Below are positions 1 through 8,209 of a stretch of 64,000 bases of DNA, piece after piece. Numbering within the stretch: position 1 is the first letter of the stretch; every line of letters begins with the position of its first letter. The translations under genes were made by a program, and so were the position numbers. The DNA comes from an uncultured Gemmataceae bacterium (GTDB lineage Bacteria > Planctomycetota > Planctomycetia > Gemmatales > Gemmataceae), in contig CALDUY010000023.1 in assembly GCA_937923405.1 (NCBI GenBank), positions 1-64,000 of the forward strand, in the 5' to 3' direction. The notes below the pieces were generated by a model. It was given only the letters and a program-made list of their open reading frames with translations, did not search any database and had not been told where the DNA came from.

Positions 1-154
1 GAAGGGAGTAAGAATTATGTGCCCCTCTCCCCACAGGAAGCGAGGGGAGAACAAACTCGTCCGAACGTTCTAACTGCGTAGCTCCTTAGGGCTACACGAT
101 CGCTCAGCACGGGAAATAATGAAGTACGCCCAGTTCCATTCGGGATGTCCTGTC

Positions 155-2395
155 ATGATCCGCGGCACTGGCCTGATGCTTCTCGTCGGAGTTTTCCTCA
201 TCTCCAGCCAAGCGGCTCCGCCCGAGCCGACGAGTTACAACGTCCGTCTTCGCTACGAAATCTTTGCCTACCGTAGCGATCGCGTGGCTCGCTACCAGCA
301 AATGCTGAAGACGCTCCAAGCAGTAGGATTCCAGCGGGATCCTACCGAAGTCATCGCCGACGACGAGCCAGACAACCCTAAGGCGACAACGATGCGTGGT
401 ACTATTCCGACAAAACAGATCGACGAACTCTTCCGCGATCGTCACGTTCGCTCGTTGCTGCTGACCCCGGCCTCAGCGAAGTTGCCCGACAAGGGCCGCG
501 TTCGCGTCGAGATACGCCTCACCTCTGGGTTAGCTCCCCATCTGCAACAAGCCCTGGCTCGACAAACGGTTGAGGTGCTGACACGCGACGCCGAGTTCAT
601 CGAAGCGGTCGGCTACGATGCTCGCGACAACCAGCGGATCGTCGGCAGTGTGCCGGTTGAGCAACTTGACAAACTCTTCGAGGACGTGCGCCAGCTGCCC
701 AGCGCGACTGAGAGCGGCTCACCCTTACTTAGGATTTCACCGATCCGCATTGTCTTCGTTCGACCGGATTTACCGATACCTGCCGGACAGATACCGCCCC
801 CACCGATCGCCGAGCAGCAGCGCAAGTACAGCGCCGATCTGAGGGCACTGCTGGCGAGTAATTCCGGTGACAATCGCTCGCGAATGGAGGTAATTCTCGG
901 CTGGACGCCTTCGCCGGGCGATACCTCTTGGCCGCGCTTGATCGAGAGCAGCGGGGCCACCATTGAAGGGCGCGTTGGTCCGTTGGTGACGATCGCTGGT
1001 GAGCCGAAGACTGTCGCACCACGGTTAGCTGCTCTACCACAGATTGCTCACGTTCGCTTGCCTCGGCCCGCGCTGCGGGTGACGACGCGGACCGGTGATG
1101 CGCCAACCGAATGGCTGCCGTTGCGTGGCGACGGCTCGGCTCGACTGTCGGCACTGAACCAACAGGGGACGCGACTCGCTCTGGTGGCCGACGACTTCGC
1201 CGGCTGGACCAACTTGAAGGGTAATGTCCGTCTCGTCGACTTGACCGCCGAGCGCAATCGTGATCTGCGGCCCGATCCCTTCCCATCGTCGCAGGGCGAA
1301 GGACACGGAACCCGGGTAGCGAGGTCGCTGCTGGCCCTGGCTCCAGCGATGGAGTTGACGTTGGTTCGCATCGATGCCGCCGCCCCGTATCAACTGGAGA
1401 CGTTGGCTCGGTCGATCAACGGCAGTTCGCCGGGATCACTGGGACTGCCACGACGGCTGGCCGAGCTGCGCAACGAGCGACGCTTGCTCGACCGCGAATC
1501 AGAAGCGCTGGCCGAGGCGCGTCGCCGGGTGCTGGAGAATCCAAAAGACGACGAACCCGGTCGCCAGGCGATGGCCGCCTACCGCAAGAAGCTGGAAGCG
1601 TTCGAGCGTGAAGAACAAGAGTATGCAGAGCGTCGAAATCGTTATTTTGACTTACTCGGCGCGATGCAAGGGCTGCGCGGAACGCGGCTGGTGGCCTTGG
1701 CCCTGGCTTGGCCGGACGGTTACCCGCTACAAGGGAACTTTTCCCGTCACTTCGACGAGCAGCCGTTCCGAGCAGCGCTGTGGTTCCAGGCCGTGGGCGA
1801 CGTGCCGGGCCAGATTTGGTCGGGTCGCTTTGTCGATCGCGACCAGAACGGTCGGTTGGAGTTCGTCGCCGATCCGCGGCTGGCCACGGCGGCGGGCAGT
1901 TGGTCGCCGGAGTTGAACTTCCTGGTCTGGCAGCCCAGCCGCGGCCCAGAGCAACTGCTGCTCCCAGCCGGCACTCGTCTTCGCTTGGCCTTGCAATGGC
2001 GCGAACCGCACGATCCCTTGCCACTGAAGCATGGCGATGATGTCTACCGCGAACCACTGTCGCGCTTTCAACTGGTGCTAGTTCGGCAGCCCGACCCTGA
2101 GGGCCAGACCCGCCCCCGCGATGATCTGGAGGTAGTGGCGAAAACCGATCAGGCTCCGACCCGCTTGCATCAGACGCTGCACGAGGCCACCTACGAATTA
2201 ACCCTGGATCTGGAAGTGAAGACCCCGGGCCGCTACGCCGTGTATCTCGAAGGCCAGTTGCCCGAGAGTCTGCATGCCCCCAGTGAGAACCACTTGCCGA
2301 CTCGTCGGAAACCCGGCGAAATCGTCCCGCGCCTGACAGTCCGTACGCTGTCAGGTCAGGGGCAGGCGGTCTGGAGCCACGCTCACGGACGCTGA
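155..2395 (+). CDS. Secreted protein with degenerate subtilisin-like core
   Basis: A signal peptide is visible when translation starts at 155 (Arg at position 3, a hydrophobic run, then SSQA). An upstream in-frame ATG at 119 would add 12 residues and is possible. About 746 residues. The middle carries LALVADDFAGW followed by GEGHGTRVARSL (near residue 383), which resemble the Asp and His motifs of subtilases (S8 family). No GTSMA-type serine motif follows. Instead there is a charged, probably coiled-coil stretch (about residues 435-510) and then a beta-rich C-terminal part. I infer a secreted non-peptidase derived from a subtilase fold, or a planctomycete family that only resembles one. It stands alone upstream of the sdpR-like operon. 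Confidence 0.7.
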   Translation: MIRGTGLMLLVGVFLISSQAAPPEPTSYNVRLRYEIFAYRSDRVARYQQMLKTLQAVGFQRDPTEVIADDEPDNPKATTMRGTIPTKQIDELFRDRHVRSLLLTPASAKLPDKGRVRVEIRLTSGLAPHLQQALARQTVEVLTRDAEFIEAVGYDARDNQRIVGSVPVEQLDKLFEDVRQLPSATESGSPLLRISPIRIVFVRPDLPIPAGQIPPPPIAEQQRKYSADLRALLASNSGDNRSRMEVILGWTPSPGDTSWPRLIESSGATIEGRVGPLVTIAGEPKTVAPRLAALPQIAHVRLPRPALRVTTRTGDAPTEWLPLRGDGSARLSALNQQGTRLALVADDFAGWTNLKGNVRLVDLTAERNRDLRPDPFPSSQGEGHGTRVARSLLALAPAMELTLVRIDAAAPYQLETLARSINGSSPGSLGLPRRLAELRNERRLLDRESEALAEARRRVLENPKDDEPGRQAMAAYRKKLEAFEREEQEYAERRNRYFDLLGAMQGLRGTRLVALALAWPDGYPLQGNFSRHFDEQPFRAALWFQAVGDVPGQIWSGRFVDRDQNGRLEFVADPRLATAAGSWSPELNFLVWQPSRGPEQLLLPAGTRLRLALQWREPHDPLPLKHGDDVYREPLSRFQLVLVRQPDPEGQTRPRDDLEVVAKTDQAPTRLHQTLHEATYELTLDLEVKTPGRYAVYLEGQLPESLHAPSENHLPTRRKPGEIVPRLTVRTLSGQGQAVWSHAHGR

Positions 2396-2408
2396 GAGGT
2401 TAGGGCGT

Positions 2409-2429
2409 GTCGCAAGATAGTGAAACGGA
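2409..2429 (+). repeat. 21-nt dispersed repeat, copy 1
   Basis: This 21-base stretch matches 44136-44156 at 19 of 21 positions. Both copies lie just after the 3' end of a gene. The second copy directly abuts a long palindrome, so this is probably a fragment of a dispersed intergenic repeat family. The rest of the gap 2396-2636 holds only the AT-rich segment described separately. Confidence 0.45.
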
Positions 2430-2561
2430 AGAGATCGTCGATCGACCGGGCCAACCTGCCGTCGCGTTGGGAGGTAGAAGCGTGGCCCATCCTGCTAACC
2501 TCTCGCCGCGCTACTCCTCCGCGAGGGCGACGACTCCAGGGCCGAGATACTCGCGAGGATT

Positions 2562-2620
2562 TTGCCTCCTTCAACGTGTTACACATAAATTAATTAATAA
2601 GAAATTTGTCTAAATCTCTA
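2562..2620 (+). promoter_or_regulatory. AT-rich promoter/operator candidate before the sdpR-like gene
   Basis: In otherwise GC-rich DNA, positions 2581-2620 are strongly AT-rich and include the palindromic core TTAATTAA. A possible -35 (TTGCCT, 2562-2567) lies 16 nt from a -10-like CATAAA (2584-2589). Regulators of this family often repress their own operon, so an operator here is plausible. This is inference only. Confidence 0.35.
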
Positions 2621-2636
2621 ATCCGGTGCGACGAAG

Positions 2637-2933
2637 ATGAGGATGAACGAGGCGTTCAAGGCGTTGGCCGATCCGACTCGGCGGGAAATCTTGCGGCTGT
2701 TGCGCAGCGGAGAGATGAGCGCCGGCCAACTCGCTCAACACTTCGATATGAGCAAACCGTCGATGTCGCACCACTTCGCCACGCTCAAACAAGCGGACTT
2801 GATCGGCAGCCGTCGCGAGGGGCAGCAGGTGATTTATTATCTCAACACCACGGTTGTCGAGGATCTGATGGTGGTGATTCTGGACATGCTGAGCGGCAAC
2901 GCCGCCCCGTCGAAAGGAGGAGCCAACCCATGA
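2637..2933 (+). CDS. ArsR/SmtB-family repressor, SdpR-like
   Basis: A 98-residue winged helix-turn-helix protein. Residues 5-75 fit the ArsR fold: a start typical of the family (EAFKALADPTRREIL), the recognition helix region around DMSKPSMSHHFATLKQADL, and a beta-wing REGQQVIYYL. There is no metal-binding CxC motif, which fits SdpR-type autorepressors rather than metal sensors. Its stop overlaps the start of the next gene (ATGA at 2930-2933), and the next product is SdpI-like. In Bacillus subtilis SdpR represses sdpRI and is sequestered at the membrane by SdpI. A second in-frame ATG at 2643 is a possible start. Confidence 0.88.
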   Translation: MRMNEAFKALADPTRREILRLLRSGEMSAGQLAQHFDMSKPSMSHHFATLKQADLIGSRREGQQVIYYLNTTVVEDLMVVILDMLSGNAAPSKGGANP

Positions 2934-3607
2934 GGCCGTGGTTGCTGGTCGCTATTGTGTTGACCGCGCTGGTTTCCGGCGCGTCGTGGTTGGTGTGGGA
3001 GAACCGCGAGGACTGGTTGCCGAACCCCGTGCCCACACATTGGGATATGCACGGCGAGCCAGATCGGTTCACCCCGCGCGAGCAAATGTGGTCGCATCTA
3101 CTGATCATGCCCGGCACCATGGTGCTGATGCTCGTGCTAGGTTTGCTGCTGCCCTGGCTGTCGCCGATTCGCTTCAAGATCGAGCCGTTTCGTCCCACCT
3201 ACGAGTATATCCTGATGTTAGTGATGCTGCTGTTCGCCTATCTCAGTAGCATCATCCTGGCCAGTTACCTCGGCTTCGAGATCGACCTGATGACCTGGTT
3301 GGTCGGCGGTTGTCTGATCCTACTGACGGCGATAGGCAACGTGCTGGGCAAGGTCAAACGCAACTTCTACGTCGGCATTCGCACGCCGTGGACCCTGGCC
3401 AGCGATCAGGTCTGGGACCGCACCCATCGGGTCGGAGCCTGGTTGTTTGTCGCTGGCGGTCTGATTGGACTGGCTCTGCTGGTGCTGGGTATTCCTCCGC
3501 TCGCCGCCCTGGGGATATTCCTTGCCGCGATCCTGATACCCGTGTTTTACTCCTTATGGTTGTACAAACGGCTGGAACGAGAAGGCCGACTAGGAGATCA
3601 ACCATGA
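2930..3607 (+). CDS. SdpI-family membrane protein (DUF1648 plus SdpI)
   Basis: A 225-residue integral membrane protein with about six hydrophobic segments. The N-terminal part has the DUF1648 pattern (PVPTHWDMHGEPDRF), and the C-terminal part has the SdpI signature NFYVGIRTPWTLASDQVWDRTHR. In Bacillus SdpI gives immunity to the SdpC toxin and also senses it. No SdpC-like gene is visible here, so the role may be regulatory or resistance-related. The start is set by the ATGA overlap with the upstream regulator; the longer open frame upstream runs through that regulator in another frame and is not credible. It overlaps the next gene in the same way. Confidence 0.88.
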   Translation: MRPWLLVAIVLTALVSGASWLVWENREDWLPNPVPTHWDMHGEPDRFTPREQMWSHLLIMPGTMVLMLVLGLLLPWLSPIRFKIEPFRPTYEYILMLVMLLFAYLSSIILASYLGFEIDLMTWLVGGCLILLTAIGNVLGKVKRNFYVGIRTPWTLASDQVWDRTHRVGAWLFVAGGLIGLALLVLGIPPLAALGIFLAAILIPVFYSLWLYKRLEREGRLGDQP

Positions 3608-4908
3608 AACCCCTCTCGATTATCGTTCTTTTGGCCTTGGCCGCCCAGGTCGAGGATCCGCGCGTCACGCGGGCCAAACAGTTGCTCGACGCCCTCAACA
3701 AAGCCGAGTGGAAGAAGGTCGGCAAGCACTTCGACAAGACAATGAAGGAGCAGTTCACTCCGGAGAAGTCGCAGGAACTCTGGGAGACGGTAACCAAGCA
3801 GATCGGTAAACTCAAAAAGATCGAGCGTGTCGACACCTCGAAAGTCGCCAACTCCACGATCATCGATCTAGTCAGCCAGTTCGATAAAACCACCATCACG
3901 GTGCGAGTGTCGTTCAACGAGGACGATGAAATCGAGGGGTTCTTCCTCCGCCCGGCGACGCCGCTGAAGTTCGACCCGCCGCCGTATGCCAAGAAAGACG
4001 CCTACCGCGAGGAGAATTTCATCGTCGGCGAAGACGGCGAATATCCACTGCCTGCAACGCTGACTTTACCCAAAGGCGCGGGACCATTTCCTTGCGTCGT
4101 GCTAGTGCATGGCTCCGGGCCACTAGATCGCGATCAGACCATCGGCCCAAACAAGCCGTTCCGCGATCTGGCCTGGGGATTGGCGAGTCAAGGGATCGCT
4201 ATTCTCCGTTTTGATAAGCGGACCCTAACGCACGGAGCAAAGATGCTGGCCTCGGGCCAAATCACCCTCGACAACGAGGTTGTCGACGACGCCTTGTTGG
4301 CGGCAGATGCTGTAAGCAAACACAAAGCTATCAATCCAAAAAAGATCTTCATTCTCGGTCATAGTTTAGGTGCCATCGCCGCTCCTCGGGTAGGCGAGAA
4401 AATGCCGACGCTCGCGGGGCTGATCCTGCTAGCCGGCAACAGCCGACCTCTAGAGGACCTGATTATAGAACAATTCAGCTACATTTACTCGCTAGAAGGA
4501 GAGTTAACCGAGCGTCACAAAGCGGACCTGGCCGAGCTGAAAAAAAAGGTGGACCGCGTCAAGCACCACCTCAGCAACGACACTAGTGCCGAAGATTTGC
4601 CCTTGGGATTGCCCGCCTCGTATTGGAAGTCGTTGAAGGAGTACGACCAGAAGGCGACGGCGGCGAAGCTGTCAATACCGCTGCTCATCCTGCAAGGCGA
4701 ACGCGACTATCAAGTCACGATGGAGGACTTCGCCGGGTGGAAAAAGGCACTCGCCGGTCGCAAGCAGGTGACGTTCAAGAGCTACCCGAACCTGAATCAT
4801 CTGTTCATGGTCGGCAAGGGCAAGGCCACCCCTGCCGAGTACGGCGTGGCCGGCCACGTCGCCCGCGAAGTGATCGACGACGTGGCAACGTGGCTGAAGA
4901 AGCAGTAA
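3604..4908 (+). CDS. Secreted alpha/beta hydrolase with N-terminal DUF3887-like domain
   Basis: A 434-residue protein beginning with a short hydrophobic leader. Residues about 18-120 look like the DUF3887 domain often found in front of hydrolases. The rest is an alpha/beta hydrolase: oxyanion region LVHGSGPLDRDQT, nucleophile elbow GHSLG, a late acid region (LQGERDYQVT) and a histidine near the end (NLNHLFMVG). Substrate is unknown; esterase or peptidase-like activity are both possible. Its ATG overlaps the sdpI-like stop (ATGA at 3604-3607), so the three genes form one translationally coupled operon. The longer open frame starting inside the upstream gene is rejected. Confidence 0.82.
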   Translation: MKPLSIIVLLALAAQVEDPRVTRAKQLLDALNKAEWKKVGKHFDKTMKEQFTPEKSQELWETVTKQIGKLKKIERVDTSKVANSTIIDLVSQFDKTTITVRVSFNEDDEIEGFFLRPATPLKFDPPPYAKKDAYREENFIVGEDGEYPLPATLTLPKGAGPFPCVVLVHGSGPLDRDQTIGPNKPFRDLAWGLASQGIAILRFDKRTLTHGAKMLASGQITLDNEVVDDALLAADAVSKHKAINPKKIFILGHSLGAIAAPRVGEKMPTLAGLILLAGNSRPLEDLIIEQFSYIYSLEGELTERHKADLAELKKKVDRVKHHLSNDTSAEDLPLGLPASYWKSLKEYDQKATAAKLSIPLLILQGERDYQVTMEDFAGWKKALAGRKQVTFKSYPNLNHLFMVGKGKATPAEYGVAGHVAREVIDDVATWLKKQ

Positions 4909-4924
4909 GATGCGACGATCCAGA

Positions 4925-5245
4925 CTAGTGGTTCATTGCAGTTGAATTGAGGGGAGGTTCGAGTCATCGAGGCCGCTGCGGCATGTGGTGGTGAGCCTCG
5001 TTCCATCCATTCGTCCCACCACACAGTTCAGCTGCAATGAACCACTAGCACCGTTCGAGGAGTCACAATCAGGCGAAGCACGGAGGGCTGAGGCGCTCCG
5101 CTCAGAAAGAGTCGTATCTGCGCTTCCGAGCGGAGGACGTCAGTCCTCCGTGTGTGTCGCGAATCACGGAGGGCTGACGCCCTCCGCTCGGATCAGATGA
5201 GTCGTTTCTGAGCCACCCCACAATTCAGCTGCAATGAACCACTAG
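4925..5245. repeat. Three copies of a 25-nt repeat flanking REP-like palindromes
   Basis: The gap between the hydrolase and the surface protein gene (4909-5326) has no credible gene. A 25-nt unit with core TTCAGCTGCAATGAACCAC occurs at 5024-5048 and 5221-5245 in the same orientation, and at 4925-4949 inverted, with one or two differences between copies. Between the second and third copies lie the three palindromes listed separately. The arrangement looks like a small non-autonomous or REP-associated element. Confidence 0.6.
5082..5186. repeat. Cluster of three REP-like hairpins
   Basis: Three short GC-rich palindromes follow each other: 5082-5099 (imperfect), 5131-5150 (8-bp perfect stem with a GTCA loop) and 5167-5186 (8-bp perfect stem with a TGAC loop). 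All share the GGAGGGC or GGAGGAC arm. This is the usual look of repetitive extragenic palindromes. Whether they repeat elsewhere in the genome cannot be seen from this window. Confidence 0.6.
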
Positions 5246-5326
5246 AAGCAAGACAGCGGCGTCAAATAGTAGAGTAAGCGGACCCAAAATAGAGCCGCTT
5301 ACTCCACCATGTGTCACTCGATACCA

Positions 5327-6808
5327 CTAGATGATTGTAAAGTTCACTGACGGATTGCCCGCAAAGATTGTACCCACAGGTACCGCGATAGTATTCGTAC
5401 CTGCTCCGCCGTCGAACGACGAACTATCAAGCAGGCCGGTGATGGTGTGCGGGCCTAATCCTGTGAAGTTGAAGGTGAAATCATCGTTACCGCTACCCAT
5501 CAGGATGCCAAAGCCGAGCAACGGCGAGAAGGGATCTAGCGGATCAACCGGTACAAAGCCAACTGTCGCACTACTTCCAGTCAGGTTGAAGGTGATGCTG
5601 TTGTTCCCTTCACCCGAACCGGGTCCGCCGAATCCGAAGATATTGCTACTGTAGTTCGATACCGAAATGGGGCCTGCGAGGGTTCCATTGAACACGAACG
5701 TGTTATTGCCGCTGCCGAGTTCAAGAACGATTCCGCCACCCACCTGTCCATTGAAGGTGATACTCTCATCTGCCGCGCTGCCATACTTGCCATTTACAAC
5801 GAACGAGATGATCAGATTGTTGGCCACCGACACGCCTGTGCCTAGCTTGGTGCCAAAATTGAAGGTATTGGCCACGTCGTTCACCGTGGCCGACATCTGC
5901 AAATAGAGATCGCCGCCGATCTGTACTCCATTGCGAATATCGACGGTGTCCGCCCCATCGCCGGACAGCCACCGGATCCCAGTGTTGCGGAACGGATCGC
6001 CGACTACCGTGTTGGCGCGGATCAGCAGGGTGTCATTTCCGAGTCCCATGTTGCCATCCAGGGCGTACTTCAGGTTCGTGTTTCCAGTAATGGCACCCTT
6101 GATCTCGACGAAATCATCAAGTACCGACCCCGTAACCGACAGCGAAGCCAGGGTTGCCTTGGAATTTACGAGCAGATTGAGCGGCGTGGAAGTTCCTGCC
6201 TGGATGGAAGTGTGACTGCTGATGTTCACCTTGGACGAACCAGCGCCAGTCCCGCCCAGCGTGATGTTGCCGATGTTATTGGTGTTGACAACATTCAGAT
6301 CGACTTGTCCCCCAGCTCCTGTGCCGATGTCAAGGGTATCGTTCCCAAGGTTGCCATTGAGCGAACTGGTACCTCGTATGGAGAGCTTCGTATTCGTGCC
6401 CACATTGAGAATATCGTTGCCGAAACCACCGTCAAAAAGGAACGAGCCACGAATCGTTGCCGTGGTCGCTGCGCCGACGATATTGACGGTGTCATTGCCG
6501 TTGCCACTGTTGATCGTCAGATTGCCCGCTAATCCACCTGCATTGAGAAACGTAACCGTGATGGTATCCGCCGCGTTGGTTCCGTTGATCGTGATCCCAT
6601 TGGTGCGGTAGGTGCCGACGTTTTGCAGGGTGAACAGCGACGTACCTTCCTTGACCTGATATGTTCCCAGGCTAATTTCTTCGACCGTCAGGAACGCCCG
6701 CTGCATCGTTATGGTCAACAGGCTACCAGTATAGACCACACTTGCGGGAACCACTCGGGATTCCAACGATTCCAAAATCGGACGGGTCCATTTCTTCAGC
6801 ATGCGCAT
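5327..6808 (-). CDS. Planctomycete surface protein with NGNDT-type repeats
   Basis: About 493 residues from the ATG at 6808, chosen because an AGAGAGG element precedes it; an open frame extends further upstream but lacks such a site. The N-terminus has basic residues and then LESLESRVVPASVVY, a motif common at the start of large secreted planctomycete proteins. The rest is a Gly/Asn/Thr-rich beta-structure protein with repeats such as GNGNDTVNI, GFGNDILNVG, GNLGNDTLDIG and GLGNDTLLI. These resemble RTX-like calcium-binding turns but are not canonical GGxGxDxLx nonapeptides. It is probably exported and surface-associated. Function unknown. It is divergent from the oxidase operon. Confidence 0.78.
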   Translation of the reverse strand: MRMLKKWTRPILESLESRVVPASVVYTGSLLTITMQRAFLTVEEISLGTYQVKEGTSLFTLQNVGTYRTNGITINGTNAADTITVTFLNAGGLAGNLTINSGNGNDTVNIVGAATTATIRGSFLFDGGFGNDILNVGTNTKLSIRGTSSLNGNLGNDTLDIGTGAGGQVDLNVVNTNNIGNITLGGTGAGSSKVNISSHTSIQAGTSTPLNLLVNSKATLASLSVTGSVLDDFVEIKGAITGNTNLKYALDGNMGLGNDTLLIRANTVVGDPFRNTGIRWLSGDGADTVDIRNGVQIGGDLYLQMSATVNDVANTFNFGTKLGTGVSVANNLIISFVVNGKYGSAADESITFNGQVGGGIVLELGSGNNTFVFNGTLAGPISVSNYSSNIFGFGGPGSGEGNNSITFNLTGSSATVGFVPVDPLDPFSPLLGFGILMGSGNDDFTFNFTGLGPHTITGLLDSSSFDGGAGTNTIAVPVGTIFAGNPSVNFTII

Positions 6809-7183
6809 GGTTGGGCCTCTCTTGTGAAGGAGATGATGTGCGAGTCGGTCTTTGTTTGTCTCTCCGTTCCGGGAGACAACTACGTCTACAGCAGGAGCGA
6901 CGAACGGCTCCTCGATGATTGTGAGAACCAAACTATTGGCGAACCTAACACAAATCTTCGCTCGTACAAGAGAAAACTACCCATCAAGCCTAAATTTTCT
7001 TTCTTTCCCACATCACCTCATCAAGAAAGCTCTTTCAACAGGCGAATCGGTACATCCGGATGCGTCGAAGAATCTGTCGGCACGACGCTTGCCGTCGGAG
7101 AGTGGGCGGCTTATATCATTCCACGTTATTGCCAAAGCTCGATTTCTTGCCGATCACCCCTGGTCGGCTCCAAGGGCGCGCCA
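6809..7183. other. Divergent intergenic region between surface protein and oxidase operon
   Basis: About 375 bases between two divergently transcribed units. The part next to the surface protein gene carries its ribosome binding site. The remainder is less GC-rich in the middle (6990-7030) and should hold both promoters, but I could not pick a convincing -35/-10 pair. Open frames cross it on the plus strand without protein-like features. Confidence 0.4.
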
Positions 7184-8188
7184 ATGGGCTGCTCGCTGGT
7201 GCATTTCGCCGTCCAGAACGGAACCTCAATCTTTGCTCCGGTCTCACCGCCGGCAGATCAGATACGTCAGCTGTTTTTTCTCGTCGTGGCGGTCTGCGCT
7301 GGCATCCTGTTCATCGTCGAAGCAGTGTTGATCTACTCGCTGCTGCGCTTCCGACGCAAGCCTTCGGATCCGACCAGCGAACCGCCGCAAGTCTACGGCT
7401 CGATGCCGATTGAGATCGCCTGGACGACAGCCCCGGCATTGATTGTCTTTCTCTTCGTGCTGGCTCTGTTTCGCACCGAGTCCAACATCCGCGTGCCGCC
7501 CATTCCGGAGGGTTCGGAGCCGGTCCACGTCACGGTCATCGGCCATCAGTGGTGGTGGGAGTTCCACTATGAAACCGAGGACGGCAAGGTGATCACCGCC
7601 AACGAACTGCACCTCCCGATCAGCGATCCTGACGGAGGCACGCAACGCCCGGTGATCCTCACGCTACAATCTGCCGACGTGTGCCATAGCTTCTGGGTGC
7701 CGCGGTTGGCCGGCAAAATCGACCTGATCCCGGGCCGCACCAACACCCTTTGGTTCCAGACCCAACAGCCGGGCACCTATCTGGGACAGTGTGCTGAGTT
7801 CTGCGGCGTGCAGCATGCCAACATGCTGTTGCGTGTCGTGGTGGAGTCGCCCGAGGAGTTTCGCCGCTGGTTGGACAACGAGAGGAAGCCGGCCCGCGAA
7901 CCGAGCAACGACACGCTCCGCAAGGGCCGCACCACCTTCCTGAACACCTCGTGCGTCAACTGTCATCGGATTCGTGGCACGACCGCCGACGGTGCGTTCG
8001 GCCCGGATCTGACGCATCTGATGGCCCGCAAGACGTTGGCCTCCGGCATGGTTGAAAACGATCGTGCCCAGTTGCGTCAATGGGTCGATGATCCGCAAGT
8101 AACCAAGCCCGGCTGTCTGATGCCGGCGATGAAATTGTCGCCGACCGAGATCGATCTGGTAGTGGAGTATCTTCGCTCCCTAGAGTAA
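7184..8188 (+). CDS. ctaC: Cytochrome c oxidase subunit II with fused cytochrome c domain
   Basis: 334 residues from the ATG at 7184. Two transmembrane helices (about 28-50 and 72-95) precede a cupredoxin domain with GHQWWWEFHY and the CuA site CAEFCGVQHANM (C203, C207, H211, M214). A C-terminal cytochrome c domain carries CVNCH (C257-H261) and a likely axial Met in CLMPAM. The fusion marks a caa3-type oxidase that takes electrons from a cytochrome c or straight from a bc complex and passes them to subunit I. First gene of a run of seven in the same direction. The open frame extends upstream, and the exact start is the weakest point. Confidence 0.92.
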   Translation: MGCSLVHFAVQNGTSIFAPVSPPADQIRQLFFLVVAVCAGILFIVEAVLIYSLLRFRRKPSDPTSEPPQVYGSMPIEIAWTTAPALIVFLFVLALFRTESNIRVPPIPEGSEPVHVTVIGHQWWWEFHYETEDGKVITANELHLPISDPDGGTQRPVILTLQSADVCHSFWVPRLAGKIDLIPGRTNTLWFQTQQPGTYLGQCAEFCGVQHANMLLRVVVESPEEFRRWLDNERKPAREPSNDTLRKGRTTFLNTSCVNCHRIRGTTADGAFGPDLTHLMARKTLASGMVENDRAQLRQWVDDPQVTKPGCLMPAMKLSPTEIDLVVEYLRSLE

Positions 8189-8209
8189 TTCGCCTTTTCG
8201 AGAGAGCTT

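Noticed and set aside
729..1286. A 185-residue minus-strand frame opposite the first gene
   Set aside because: Low-complexity Arg/Ser composition and full overlap with a plus-strand gene that has a signal peptide.
2407..2613. A short plus-strand frame in the gap before the sdpR-like gene
   Set aside because: No ribosome binding site, no domain, and it runs through a dispersed repeat and an AT-rich regulatory stretch.
4925..5245. CRISPR array
   Set aside because: Only three copies, one inverted, with unequal spacing and palindromic interior; no cas genes nearby.
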